This document shows positions 33,086 through 46,469 of a stretch of DNA of 64,000 bases, piece by piece. The stretch comes from Echinococcus granulosus. Lineage: Eukaryota > Platyhelminthes > Cestoda > Cyclophyllidea > Taeniidae. The notes under the pieces are model-generated. The model was not told the origin of the DNA. It ran no database searches and saw only the letters and a list, made by a program, of their open reading frames with translations. A program made the position numbers and the translations under genes. Each line of letters begins with the position of its first letter. The stretch's first letter is position 1. The stretch lies in contig NW_020170421.1 of NCBI RefSeq assembly GCF_000524195.1, forward strand, positions 10,500-74,499, written 5' to 3'.

Positions 33086-35285
33086 AGTGTCAAATTTCAG
33101 AATACATTTCTGAAGTATGAAAAGCACCTAAATGAGAACACGGTTTTACTGGTGCTGAAATGGTCTGTAGGCCAAATGTCATGACTTTAAAGAACGTGAC
33201 CAGCATGATAACCAAAAAATTTAACATTTGCAACCGAGCAACCATGGTCACATCAAGATTTTTGGTTGTTAAAGCGGGGTGTACAGCACGTATGAATTGT
33301 CCTAAATAGTCATACAACGACAGTGGTGCCAATATGCACCCACTAAAGTGGATGGCAATTTATCCTGATGTTCAAACCGTATGTTTGCAAAAGTCAAGAT
33401 CATAACCGTCTACTTAAATGATGTATCGTGCTGGTTTGACCTCCACTTCACGTCTAAGAAAGGATGGCAACATTGCAATACCTAATCTCAGGATGAAGAC
33501 AACCTCGCCAGCTCACTAGGCTCACGTGATTTTTCATGTACATGAATTTAAAACCACCTTATAACTGATTTATTACATCATCTCATGATAACGTGTTAGG
33601 TTTTAATGAGATAATTCATGAGCTAGTAAAATTTCTGGGAAACGAAACTTTTGCAATATTTGCATTATAAATTTCAACAGTTATTATACAAGTACCACAA
33701 CATCTTACCTCCAAAAGTCCTTTTTTATGACTATTTCAATGAATTTGGACGATATTGGCGGAGGAAAATTTACTGACTGTTTTGGACTTGTAAAGTAGTT
33801 AAAGAGACCCAATTCTGTTGTCGAAATTAGAACCTCTTCGTAAACCCTCACGACCGGACCAGATACCACGGCGTGGGTCATGCGCGTCACGCTCAGGGGG
33901 CATGACAATCAAGGGGGGTGTCTCTAATCTGCTAGTAATCGCCAGGTCATGACATGTTTCGATGTTTTTCTCTATACACATGTTTGTGTCTTTATATGGA
34001 AATCGAGATAAAGTATGCGATTTTATGCATTTTTCAATGGGTAGAGTAAAAAAAACTGGAAAAGCCTAATTGAGTGGTAATAAGCCTTCTGATAGTATTT
34101 AGAGAGTAGCTGGAACGTAGTTTATTATACAACAGCTCATCGACCATTAGACTGAAGTAGGTCTTAAAGAGAGAGGAAGTAACATCTGACGAACGCAGCC
34201 CCTTTGACGTGGAAGAGAGGTGTGTTCAGGAATTCGAGTGAGACAAATGTACCTTTCTTCAATGCTTATTCCATTTGACTTAGTCATCATTTTAGCTGAA
34301 GGTGACTCATCAGGCAAAATTAAACCTTTTAAGCTGATATTTTGCACTTTATTCTGAAATATTCAATGCCCGCAAGAATTACTCAAGATTTCAATGACGT
34401 GGAAGGCACTTTCATACCACTGAATGCTATGAACTAGCAAAATGTATCCCAAAGTAACCAATTGACTATCTGCTGAGGGCATGTACTTTAATGAATCGAT
34501 GAATTGGAGATGTGACAGTAAGGAAAAGCACGATTACTGTCATGTTTCTGTAATAATTGCACAGAACTACTCTTCAGCTGAGCAGACCTTACATAAATTA
34601 TGGAATGCAGAGGTTTCTCTACTGTCATCGTCCGTACAGTAGAGTGAGACAGGTGTAGATTGAAATTCTGGGTAAAATTCCCTAGTAGATTCGAGTTGAG
34701 CTGGATTCCTCGAAGGAGCAGCATATAACTTGATGTATATTATGCGATGTGCTGATGCTGAAACGCTAGACAATGCCACCATAGACTGTTGGGTCAATCA
34801 ATATGGAGCCTCTCAGTACCTATGTAGTGATCACACAGCTAAATTCAAAAGCAGGCATCTAAGGGATCGTACAATTCTCGAAGGATTGACAAAAATGATA
34901 ACGTGTAATTGGGTAAAGGGGTGAACAGCGCATATTCAGAAGTTGAATGAAATTGCTGCTGTACTAAAGGCAGACTAGAGACTTAGATCAGGGTGTTAGT
35001 TATCCCAATAGCCACACCAATCAAGCACAAAGAGACCAAATTCACCCATCTTATTGTGTAAAATGAAAACAGTCAAACAGACATAAAGGGTGGGATCCAT
35101 TAACAATTGCATTTGTTGCAAAATGTAAGAAATATTTTTTTAAAAACACCAAGATAGAGTCGCCGCAATGCACATTAATGAGGACCGAGATCATAATACA
35201 AATTTGGCATAAGCAGCACTTGGATCGTGGTTACAGAGGAAAGTGGAGACCCAGACTGAGTTGATCGAACAGATAATGACGTCGA

Positions 35286-35387
35286 CCAATGAGACAAAAA
35301 ATTCAGCGATAGTAGCCAATCAAGTGAATCCGAATCGGAATGGACACAATGAACTAGTCGATTATTAAAGGAGTGAGCTTATAAAAG
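35286..35387 (+). promoter_or_regulatory. Promoter-like module: two CCAAT boxes and TATAAAAG
   Basis: CCAAT at 35,286-35,290 and 35,316-35,320, with TATAAAAG at 35,380-35,387. Spacings of 94 and 64 bases to the TATA are typical of an RNA polymerase II promoter. Both boxes and both spacings are identical in unit 2 (41,528, 41,558, 41,622). About 75 bases downstream a GTGAGT (35,465) could be a splice donor. No gene downstream was recognised; it could be the LTR or promoter of an unknown element. Confidence 0.55.
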
Positions 35388-35629
35388 GCCACGCTGAGTC
35401 GGATAGTATTGTTTCACAGTAGCGGTTTGAGGGAGCATATGGGTGGCATTTGACGAAGGGCATGGTGAGTCTCAGGAAGTGAAGTAAAATGGTAATAATG
35501 CGTAGAATAAGAAGTTTATTGGAAGCAGTCATTCAGGAAAAAATAGCTGCAGACGAGCCATCTTTGAAGAATTATCAATGCTTCGTCCATGAGCTTATGA
35601 TTACCGGCATCAGGATCACAGCTGATGCA

Positions 35630-36290
35630 GTCAGTGCGCGAATGTGGAGCTTGGTGACAAGACTGACAGACAAGTGGCAGTGTTGCTATCAATGCTCCGC
35701 ATTCGCTCACGTGAGAACATCAGATATGAACCCCTATGCTTATCATCCCCTTTCTCCTAACCCAATTTGTCACGCTCTAAGTCACTCACTCTCCCGTCCT
35801 GACTCCTTAGGATTGTCTGAAGGCCTTGCAATTGGTATAGGTATTCGTTTTGCACATTTCAATTTGTATCTGTGTCTGTCTGCCAATTCCCGTGCCGGGA
35901 TCATATAAAACATGAAGTCAGTGAGTGAATGTGGCGCTTGACCATGCTACTGATAGACGCAAATCAGTTGTATCATCAATGCGCCGCACTCACCCACAAG
36001 AGACTGCTAGCTCTTGCCCCTTCCCTAGTCAGATTTGAATTCTATGTCTTTCTCCGTCTCCATTTCAGTCTATTTCTCACTTTAGATCTGTGTTACTATC
36101 TGACGGCAACACGTATGATATGGGTAATCATTGACTATTTTTCACTTTGTCTGTACATCTAACTACAATTTCATGTGCTGGGACCACAGAAACCATGAAT
36201 TTAGTGAGCGAAGGTGGCGCTTGGTTATTCTACTGATAGCCAAAAGTCAGTCGTATAATCAACGTGCCGCACTCACTCATGTGGATCTCC
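35630..36290 (+). repeat. Three hairpin-forming repeats, about 285-base period
   Basis: Three related segments (near 35,637-35,715, 35,926-36,003 and 36,204-36,285) each begin GTGAGTGAATGTGGCGC-like and end GCGCCGCACTCACCCAC-like, so the ends pair with each other across about 40 bases. In the first segment the stem reads GTGGAGC with GCTCCGC; in the second GTGGCGC with GCGCCGC, a compensatory change. The spacer between units is not clearly repeated. Confidence 0.6.
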
Positions 36291-36449
36291 TCAATCCTGT
36301 GCAAAATCTTATTTTTCCTAGGTTCTCTTATTTTATTCTCAATGTGTTCATGACTCTTTTGCATTCTTTTATATCACTTAACGATTCTTCAGCTTTAGTT
36401 TTTGAGATTTATTTCCTAATACTTGGCCTTTCACGCCTTTTGTAAATTT

Positions 36450-38780
36450 TTTGCTTTCTTATTTTTTGAATGTTAGGCTCCATGCACAGCTGTCTATACT
36501 TGGAGTCTTATACCTTATTTGACCATCGACAGGATCGCATGAACCTTAGCGTCCTTCCGTGAGAGTAGCATGGTAATGTTCGTGTCATCCATACTGCTGA
36601 TCTCCAGCTTCTTTTGCAGACTTACAACTGAGGCAAATCCGAGCGTAAGGAGGAGTCATTATTCCGAACTGATGCTGGAAAAGTTCATCTTAATAAATCA
36701 ACTATGTAATTAAGTCGTGCTACACCAGCAATTTTACCCTCGGGAAAGAACACTCCGGCTTTTTGCCTCCAAGTAAATCATATGGTTTCCCAGGGCGCGT
36801 AAGAATCCCCTCGACTTTAATGCCTAGTCGGTCGAGCGCACTGGCAGGTCTAACGTTATCGTTCTGCGTTTTGAGCCCCTATAAAAACAGGAGACAGAAT
36901 TTGGCTTAGCCTTCGATTGTTGGGTGTGCTTGGGGGTCCTCTTAGGGAAGAGTTGGCTGCAGCAGAAAGCAAGCTTAAATAGTTTAAAGAAAACATTTGG
37001 ATGCAGTTTAAAAAGATTATCTTTAGTAATACGTGAATTAGGCCTTTTACTAAGTAAAATATACTGGGCTTAGAAAAATATAAGTTAGCAAAGTCGAAGC
37101 GGTTGCCATTCAAATAAGTAGATTTTTACTGATATGCAAGTTTGATTCGTTTGGGAGGAAGGATTTAAAATGGGAGAAGGATAAGAACAATAAATAGTAT
37201 CATGGTTTGGATATCACCCCATATTATAGAATTGAAGCTTTAAAGTTTGTTATTTGTCAAAAGTGGCTGGTTTTTAGTGCAAATGTTTAGCCATGGGAAA
37301 GTTTAGCATAAAAACTCCTTTTTTCCTCTACGATGTATGTCATATAATCACCTTTCAGTATATAACATATCTTTAATCGTAGATTGACAGAGGCAGTTTG
37401 TTACAGCAAGTAGATTTAAGATGGATAATGTTATGGAGTAGAAATGGATTTGGGAGTAGTCAGGTATGAGACTAGAAATTTAAATCATATTTACTCTGCT
37501 GTTCACGAATTTCTTTTTTATCACTATGTAGAGTTCCTACCATCTCTAGTGACGTTGGAAGTCATATAGGTCCAAAAGTAGTTTCGTTGTACGCACAAAG
37601 CAAGGTTGGGAGACTTATGGAACCGATGATATGATTAGAGCATTATGACATTGTCATTGAGGCAGGATCGTGTGAGATTGAAAGTCTGTAAAGTTAAGCA
37701 TTAAAAGGAATTAGATTTTACTCAGCTATAACTAATTATTAAAGAAAGGTGGATAACTACCCATTTTCAGCTAATAAAGAGGTGTTAACTTTTAACCAAA
37801 TGTGAAGAACTGCGAATAGAATCCACGCAATTTACAATATGTGCCTAGAATTACCCCTTGAAGTGCAGTGGAGTGATTAAAGAGGACTGATTAGAGGAGG
37901 GTGGACACCAAGGCTTCCCTTCAACGGTAGAGTTGCTTCGCTGCGGGGAAGGATTTCTGTAGTTTCTTGCCCAACCAAAATGTAGGTGATATTCTGGAGC
38001 ATCTCCAAGAACTAAATAGAGATATTTAGAAGAATTTAACGTTAGATTTAAATAAATTTTACGGAACCAAGGTTAAAGCATATATCAAACAGTAGGGAAA
38101 AATAAGGTTTATATTGCTGAAAGGAGACCACCTTTAAAAGCTAGACAAAGTAAGTCTTAAAATAAACGGAGCAAGTTTACTTGAAGAGATCTAATAAATA
38201 CGGTTCTAAGACTGGAAGAGCAAGAAGTGGGTCACAGTAAGTAGGGAGTATGTGCAAAGAGAAAAAAACTGAATTTTGATGATATAAGTACCCACCGAAA
38301 CTGTCGTCCGGAGCAAGACATACGCAGAACTTAGGATCTAAACCGGGGTTACCCTAGCCATTTATGCCTCTGACTGATTCACATGACGACAATCTCGGCC
38401 AAATCAAATGAAGCCTAATGGGGTAATGTTCTGAAGAATCGGAAAATGTATTTCGGTTTCAAAGAGTCACCTTTGAAGGTTAGCAAGCCATGCTTACTAG
38501 ATTTACAGTGGCTGAAGGTGCATGAACTACTCATGGCTAAAGCTAAAATTCTTCTCCCAATTTAACGGAGAAGCACAATCCAAACCGCATTACAATGGCG
38601 GATTAAATCCACCTCAAATGCGTTGAACCAGCAGAAAAAGGCAAAACGTATATCAGCTGAAGTAGATTTAAACGCTCTCTTTTCGAGTCCATTTGAGTGA
38701 AATGCAAGAATGTGAGGCATTTGCGTAAATCTTATGTCACATATCACACAGGCGCTCTAGACTTTGTCTTAGTGTCTATT
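36450..38780. other. No gene recognised
   Basis: AT-rich spacer between the two direct-repeat units. Open frames are under 90 codons and lack domains. Part of its right half may belong to unit 2, because the unit's left boundary is not sharp. Confidence 0.5.
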
Positions 38781-41527
38781 AGTTCCGAATTTCAGAGTGC
38801 ACAGGTGAAGCATTTGTAGCACCTAAAAGAAAATGCCGTTTTACCAGGGCTGTTGTGGTGAACATGTGAGAAGTCACGATTTCAGAGAATGTGACCAGCA
38901 CAATGATTAGAGAATTTAACTTTCACGATCGAGCGACCGCTACAGCATCGAATTCTGTAGGTATTGAAATTGGAGCTGCAGTCCATGTGACTTGCCCTAA
39001 ACGGTCACACGGTCACAGTGGAACTCACACTTCCTAATCGGATACAAATGGTAAATTATCACCTCTTGCATCTAAAATAGATAAATTCTTTAAAATGATT
39101 ATGATTTGTTGCTCTATTTTGGTATATTTTCCCCTCTATCAGGTATGAAATTAGTAGTAACTCCGATGAATTCGGGATCGAGTCTGGTCTGCATGATGAC
39201 ATATATTTATCAAGCTTGATATCCTTCTAATCAGTTGTCAGAGTCAAGAATAACTTAGATGAAGCCCCCCTTTTTGACCTCTAGTTCGGACCTCAGGGCG
39301 GATGACACAGACATTGGCAGCTGTGACATCTTCAGCCCAATAGGTTTACGTGAATTTCCCATTGTTCATGGAGTTGAAAAGATGGTGTAACAGATCCATT
39401 CCCACTGTCTTATGATAAAATGTTGAGTCCTCACAAGATCACCGATAGATTAGTGAAGATGCTGCCAAATATAACTTTGAGGGCACTATGTGAAAGAATT
39501 TGTACTTATTTCATATGAATCGCTACATCTCCGTACTTAAAAAGCGTCCTTTTTGTTCCATAACCCATCTCAGCCAATCTCGACTTTAGTGGCAGAGAGA
39601 GATTTGCTGACCAGATTGAAATCAGTGTTTATTAATTAAAGGAAACCATTTCCGTTGCCAAAATCCGGAACTTTCATCATTACTTTTTCCGGCTAGGCTG
39701 GGTGCACTAGTGACCCTTCACAGCTGCAAGTAACACCACGGTATGAGCCATGCGTGTCACGCGCGAGGGTCATGACAATCAGAGGGGTCTCTCTAATCTG
39801 TTAGTAATCGCTGGGGTGTTGATTCAACTCCCATCAGGTCATGACATGTTTCGATGTTTTTCTCTATGTACACATTTGTGTCTTTGGAAAGAAGCCGAGA
39901 TAAGGTATATGGTTCTGCGCATTTTGCGACAAGCAAAGTGGAGGAAATTAGAAAAGACCTATCGAGTGGTAACAAACTGTCTGATGGTTAATATTTAGAG
40001 AGTAAATGGAGCATCGTATTGCGAGCGAAAGCTTGTAAACTATTTGGCTGAAGTAGGTCTTAAAGTGTAACAGAAAATTAGTTTCTATATATCGAAGCAC
40101 CTATGACGTAGAACAGGGCGCGTCCAGACATTAGAGCGTTGGAGCTGGAAGCATAGTGCGTGGAACTTGATCTCAATGATTCCACATTAATAAATCACGG
40201 GTAGCCGAAACCGAATCCGACAAAAGTAAGCCATGTAAATTGGCGTTTTATGCTCCCCTCGGCCACATTCAATGCTCGTTGCGATCCCACAGGACATTTT
40301 AACGCCTTGGAAAGTGCCCCATGTCGCCAATTGCTGTGGACTAACCAAATGATCTCAAGCTAATTAACCGACTACCTGCTGCGGGCATGAACTTAGCCAG
40401 GCCAATGAAGTGGAGATGAGATAGTAAAGCAAAAGCATGATCACTGTCTTAATTCTGTGGCAGTACAGTAACACCATTATCCAGCTGAGCAGACACTGTA
40501 CAATTTACGGAATACGAAATCTTAGATCTACTCTCACCAGTCGTGCAGCTGAGGGAGGTACTGGCGACGGTACTAATTTCTTCAAACATTAAATCGCCAG
40601 TCAGGCAGGCACTTCAACAACCTCTTCTTATTTGCAATAAGTAGGTTTTGTAACTCACAAAGTCGAGCAGACCTGGAAGGACATTATTGTCCTTTGCTGG
40701 TTAATCTCGCTTCATCAACTTCCTTGATGCTTCCATGCACACATGAATACCTGCGCATATGCATGTATACTTATGTGTGCGTACATGGGACGCATTCTGA
40801 AAATAGGTCGCAGATTCGATCAGAGAGCAGGTTTGTTTTAGCGCAGGTTATGGTTTTGTCAGTTTCAGAATAGGACCCAGAATTCTATCCATTCCTGTAA
40901 AGAGCAACATATGCCTTAGTGTATACACATAATGTGACCATGACGGAACGATAGGCATGCCCACCGTAGAATGTTGGGTCAAACAATAAGGTGTCTCACA
41001 GTACCTTAGAGTGCCACAACAATTTCTCATGCAACTACAAAACGATCGCAAACCGATTTTTAGGGCAAGTATTTACGGTTTCTATGCAGTGCTCTAAGGA
41101 TCGGTGTAAAAGATGCCATCTAGCTGGGTAAACGAAGGCAGTAGTGTAAGAAAAGACTTTGATTTGAATTATTGTTGTGCTAGGGGCAGACGAAAGATTT
41201 CGACTGGGAAGTTAAATATCTTGAAAGCCACGTCAGTCAAGCATAAAGCGACCAAATTCACCCGTCTCATTACATAATTTGGAAATCGTCGAACAGAAAA
41301 GAAGACGGGACTCGTAAACAATTGCATTTGTTGCAAAACGCAGGAAACATTTGGAAAAAAACGTGAACCGCTCGATGTTTTGTGAAAATACTAAGGTTGA
41401 ATCAGTGCAATGCACATTAAAGGAAATCGAGTTAATGATGCAAATTTGGCATAAGCACCACCCGGATCGTGGTTGCAGAGGAAAAAGGGGACCCCAGGTG
41501 AGTTGATGGAACAGACAATGGCATCGA

Positions 41528-41629
41528 CCAATGAGACAAAACATTTAGCGATAGTAACCAATCAAGTGAAGCCGAATCGAAGTGGAGACAACGAACTAAT
41601 TGATTATTGGAGGAGTGAGCTTATAAAAG
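41528..41629 (+). promoter_or_regulatory. Promoter-like module, second copy
   Basis: CCAAT at 41,528-41,532 and 41,558-41,562, with TATAAAAG at 41,622-41,629: the same elements and the same distances as at 35,286-35,387, even though neighbouring bases have diverged. The downstream splice-donor-like GTGAGT of unit 1 is not conserved here. Confidence 0.55.
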
Positions 41630-41749
41630 ACCGCATCTAGTGGAAGGTATTATCATGCAGTCGCTTTTTGCGGGATAGGCGAGGTCGTAATCGACGGCAG
41701 GTTCGGAGGGACACTAAAGACTACCTAGGTGATTCCGTTTTTATGTAGG

Positions 41750-42045
41750 AGGATGTGGCGCTTTCTAACTTTACTGATAGTGATTTATCAGTAAAGTCAT
41801 AAATGCACCTCATTCCCTTACGTGAGACAACCAGATTCTACCCACTTCCGATACATTGGTTGACATTCGTAATCATTCCTTGCTGTCCACTCCGCTCTTG
41901 GCTCTGTCTACCACTTCTCGAGCTGAGACCACAACAACTGTGAAGTCAGTAAGCGAATGTGGCGCTTAATGTCATCACGGATAGACATGTGTCAGTGGTG
42001 TCATCGAAGAGCCAAACTCGCTTACATGGTACACCTGGATCATGT
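41750..42045 (+). repeat. Hairpin-type repeats at the end of unit 2
   Basis: Two further members of the hairpin repeat: 41,753-41,830 (ATGTGGCGCTTTC ... TTACGTGAGAC) and 41,955-42,030 (GAATGTGGCGCTTAA ... CGCTTACATGG). The first contains a near-perfect internal palindrome around ACTTTACTGATA and TATCAGTAAAGT. The spacing is about 200 bases, shorter than in unit 1. Confidence 0.55.
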
Positions 42046-43194
42046 AATTTTCCTTCCAACTTATTACGTTATGTTCAAAGCATTGTTGCACACTTCTTCG
42101 AAAGCCGACCCGCAACTCCTGACAATCTACTCTGCTCTATTTTTCTTCCATTCCTAGTGCTCCTCTTTTTTTATTTCTTTTTAAGCATGGATTTAAGCTC
42201 CACTTTTCTAGCCCTGAGTTCCATTCTCTTTCTAAGTGTTATGAGCTTTGTCACTTTCATCTAAATAGAGCTTGGATATTCTATTTGGTTGATTAATCTT
42301 TCGCCTCCATTGAAGTGTTTTATTGAGTAATTCCTTCTTCACTTATTTTCGTTGCTTGTTTAGGACGCAAATAGGACAATTTTATGATCATCTCGCAGAT
42401 TTGTTGATGTTTTATGGACTTCTTCTTAAGCACATTATTGCTCCACAGCTGCCGAATTGTTCTGGTATACGTCATTTTGCTCCCTTTGTATTTCAAAACA
42501 CTTGGTATTTATGTGAATAAATTTACTCATTTGTAATGTCTTCCTATTTCAAACAAGTAATTTTGTCCACTTTATTTTCATCAACGCATATTTTTCGCAG
42601 TGCTAGATTATTATTTTCTTGTACGAATGAAGGAGAGCTAGTAGGAGTCCACCTTGCCAGCTACCGTGGCTCATTTTCATGCGTTGAATGTTTTCAGTCC
42701 TCGCTGCCTGACAACTCACATTTTAGGCTGGGCGGATGACAATGAGAATGGAGCCTGCCTTTTCCTGAATACTTAATAGATCTGTCCACTGCAGTTAAAT
42801 CGCATAAATCGAGCTTTGCCATAAGGTTTTCGGTTAATAGCTACTGCTGGTGCCAACACCGATGCGCCTAGAAACTGCAGTCGTTCGGCCGGCTGTCGTA
42901 TATTCAATAAAGTCGGTATATTGGATTCGTTAGCTCAACAAACTACCGCCTTTGTTCTAACAAGTGCTTGAGCCCACTGTTTACGAAATGGAAATACCAG
43001 AAATATGACAGCGCTTACATAATTATTTCCCACTCCTTCATGATATCAGCTAGATTTACTTCTAATTTCCTTTGTTTCTGTCTTCATGCGTCCTTTGGTA
43101 CCTTTTCGATTCCAAAATTTTGTTATAAAAATTCCGTGTGTTATTCCTTCTACGCCCATTTTAAATTCCTGGAGCTTGAATGTTACTCACTCAG

Positions 43195-43490
43195 TGCCGT
43201 TTTGAATGGAGTAAAGAAGCAACCTGACATCAACACTGATGTACGGTGTTTTCTATCAGCGTTGAAATCAAGCGCCACTCTACCTCACTGGATCAATCAG
43301 AGTAAGCAATCCCATCCTTTAAAATCAGAAAAAAATGCAAAGTAAATTGTTACTTGACGTACCCATTCAATCATCATAACGGAGACACGTTGCTTCAAGA
43401 GAACAGAGGTGAATGCCTGGTATCAACACTGTTGCTTCTAACAGTGTTGAAATCAAGCGCCACTTCTCTTCTCCACCTCAATCAGGGGGC
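43195..43490 (-). repeat. Inverted members of the hairpin repeat
   Basis: In reverse orientation, AATCAAGCGCCACTCTACC (43,266-43,284) and AATCAAGCGCCACTTCTCT (43,452-43,470) match the reverse complement of the left stem found at 35,926 and 41,955. Each is preceded by a TATCAGCGTTG- or AACAGTGTTG-like loop sequence. The two copies are about 186 bases apart. Confidence 0.5.
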
Positions 43491-43599
43491 TTACAATATC
43501 TCTTTCTCATACTGGACAAAGTCTTATATACCTTTGAAAATCGATTTGGTGACCTTTAAACTCCACCCTTTCTTTCGATTGGTCAACAGTTGCTAACTC

Positions 43600-46465
43600 G
43601 TCAACTATTGGATGTTGTGAGGGCACTGGTGAACATCCGTGTGTGTCTAATCGAAGTGAGAAAAAAACGCAATGATAACACTGAAGTGTCTTCACTTAGT
43701 TAAGAATTCCCTTGCACAAAATACATAATTTACACATTTTTAAACTCCATAATTTAGCTGATAAATGACGGTGTAGATTTTTTGAAGTGTTTTGCTTATT
43801 TTTTATTTGTACTATGTCGGCTTTGGCTTTTGTGGGTTTCGCAGCTGTCTCTTAAGTATACATAGATGGACAACCCTGTCACCGTCTTTGCTTGATATCG
43901 GATGCTTGGTGGATTAATTTCACTTTGTAACCGCTTTCATCTCTGTTTTTCTACTCATTATGGGCAACTTGGACGTTTGTATTCACCGCTTCTAAGGTAA
44001 GATTAGTTTCATGTAGGAAGTCGAATAGGTTTCCGGAAATGGAACTTTTAACGAACTGGCTGAATGTTTTGTATTGTGCTTGACTTGATCACTGCTGGAG
44101 TCGTTACCCACAGGTGTAGACAGGGCTGCATTTGCAACACCTACATTAGATTTCTAACTGCTGCAGCTGTGTTTCGCCTTCGTAGTCCAAATGAAGCCTT
44201 TTTGTGGTTTTTACGCCTTTATTCACAAGATATTGCATGATCATGCACTAATGGTGTTACTTTCTATGTAAAACAGGCCACTGCGGTTGTATTACTGTAA
44301 AACCTAGAGACTATTTGTCTTAGCTGCTCTCAAACGTACATTACACGAGGCAGTTGGTGTTTACCTCATCAGTTTTAAAGATCTAGGCATCTGTTATGCC
44401 TAAACTGGGTAATGCTTCGGAGATCTAAACCAAACCATTGTGAGAGCGGCTATGCTGGTATGGTCACATGATGTGCCCGCGGCATTAGCGCTGCAAAGCT
44501 GTATTGAGTCATAAGTTCAGGTCATGCGGTCATTCCCCTACTATCGGTCAACTAAACCAAGTTAGGTTTGCTGTTAGTCGAAACCTGACGCGATTAAGCC
44601 AGTGGTATTCTGGCTTTAGAGCAAATAAATTTGACAGTGATTCGGTGGATCAAACTTGCGGGAAAGTACAGTATTGCGATAGATTCTAGTTGTCTGTTTG
44701 TGATGTATATTAAATAAGGATTTTTCATATAATCTCAATCAATAGTATTTTATTTCCAAGCTGGTGAGGCCGTGTTTTAGTCGCTGTGCCTATTTGACCA
44801 CTAAAGCGAACCTTATTAAAGTCATGGACATGCAAGGAAAATTGAAATATGTAGCAATATAAGCAGAAGCGGTGCACTTATAAGTAACTGAGATTATGAG
44901 GCATTCTTAATGGTCGTTTTTCTTTCCAGTGTTAAATGACATTGATACTTTGAGGTAAGCTATACTTCCCCATCAAGATCTCGAAATTTCTGAAGGGAAT
45001 TTTGAGCTTTAGCTATAGCTAACTCTCAGCCGATTGTGTAAGGGTGAAATATGTTGAAATCTCTAAGGCTACCGGTTAACCTGCTAATCTGTCTCCGAAA
45101 GAAGTAAATCTCATTCCTATAGCACACCTGCATTTGCAAATGTATGCAAACCCAGGCATGGTCCTGTGGAAGTATATGGCTATCCATTGTAGCAAGCTTT
45201 TGATGGAATCTTGAAATTCCCTAATAAATTCATTAATAAGCATTTCTGCATTCTACTGAACATTCCATGGGTGTGGACATCATTCGGAAAAGTTTCTTTA
45301 ATGTTTGCTGCAATCTATTTCAAAAACAGGTATGAATTTGACTTCCGATCGCATATAGAAGGGCAGCTGAATTAGTAGCCTGTTACATAGCTGTTTTACG
45401 TGTCGTTTAACCCCTTCATTAGAAATCAGATGTGGTTCATTGCTTAAGCTGATCAAGCTTTTTTTGTCAGTGTTGATTCTATCAAACTTTTATCTGATAG
45501 ATAATAGTAGAAGCGGTAGATGAATGCAAAAAATGAACAGGAGTTATAACAGGTTGCAAGAAAAATTGCGTTCCGATGACCCCGCATGATGACCGCCACG
45601 TCACCACCAGCACATGAAAAAACTTCGCCAACGATTGGTGGTCCGGCGGTGAGCTGAGGTCACCGAATGACGCACGCGGGTCGCAGACAGCCCGCAAACC
45701 ATGCATGACTCAGCAACCACTTGAATCACCCGCCTTCACTACGAGGTGCCTCAGCAATAAAATTAGTAAAGTTGAAAACCCACTTCAAAAAGTAGGCTTC
45801 TCCTTCATTTGGTGTTTACGGTACCCCTTCAGAGAGCTGATGTTGTTAGAATCACCGAATGTACCAATGCGGATAAATTTTCGTAAAATGTGGCGCAATT
45901 TAAAAAATCACATTTTGAAGTGTTAAACTGTGGTTTATTTGAGCGGTCATTAAAGAACAAGTTATAGCAAAGTTCGTCTCAGTTATCCATATATTATTAT
46001 GCCTTTCTACTTCCCCTTTGAAGTTTTGAATGGGATCTATGAGAAACTGTTTTAGATTTATCAACCATTTGAACTGTCGCATACAGTTACTACTTACAAA
46101 CAAAAAAGTAAAGCCACTAGGGACTGAGCTTGAATCTGTCCAGCTAGTTGATACGTAAAGACATTGCTGTAAAGCAAAGGATGTGACAATTGATACAAAA
46201 TGCAGTCAAATGTCAAAAAGTACCTTATAAATGATTGTGATAATTTATGAAATGAAGACTGCTGAATTCATGAATAGGGCGACGGAACAATGCGTGGGCG
46301 GAAGCACTATCACATCGGTCAGGTGGAAGATTTACAAAGTATAGGTGCTTGTTTGTCTGCAGACGGATACCTCACGTAAAGAACAAATAACCTTACACAA
46401 GACTTAGTTTAATGGGAGACTGGACAAACCTGATGGCAAAGATTTTTAAAATACGTTATCTGTCC
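43600..46465. other. No gene recognised
   Basis: No open frame above 75 codons and no repeat of the families described here was seen. Base composition is AT-rich like the surroundings. A slightly more GC-rich patch lies at 45,560-45,720 without a recognisable domain. Confidence 0.5.
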
Positions 46466-46469
46466 TACG

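Larger units (their letters stand above)
33090..36450 (+). repeat. Direct duplication, unit 1
   Basis: Pairs with 38,780-42,270 in the same orientation. Matched blocks are 33,101-33,370/38,787-39,060, 33,880-34,170/39,745-40,065, 34,455-34,620/40,365-40,540, 34,735-34,860/40,915-41,030 and 34,995-35,430/41,226-41,665. The units are diverged by many substitutions and small indels. No gene was recognised inside; content includes a promoter-like module and hairpin repeats at its right end. It may be an unrecognised transposon. Confidence 0.75.
38780..42270 (+). repeat. Direct duplication, unit 2
   Basis: Second copy of 33,090-36,450, about 5.7-6.2 kb downstream (the offset drifts because of indels). 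It holds an extra 20 bases or so between 39,810 and 39,840 relative to unit 1 and has a different 40,550-40,900 segment. No coding sequence was recognised in either unit. Confidence 0.75.

Noticed and set aside
35630..36290. Hammerhead-type self-cleaving motif in the hairpin repeats
   Set aside because: A CTGATAG resembles the CTGATGA core, but the second conserved GAAA element and the cleavage-site arrangement are missing in every copy.
33090..42270. CRISPR-like array
   Set aside because: Repeat spacing is irregular, units are imperfect palindromes of about 75 bases, and the sequence is eukaryotic.
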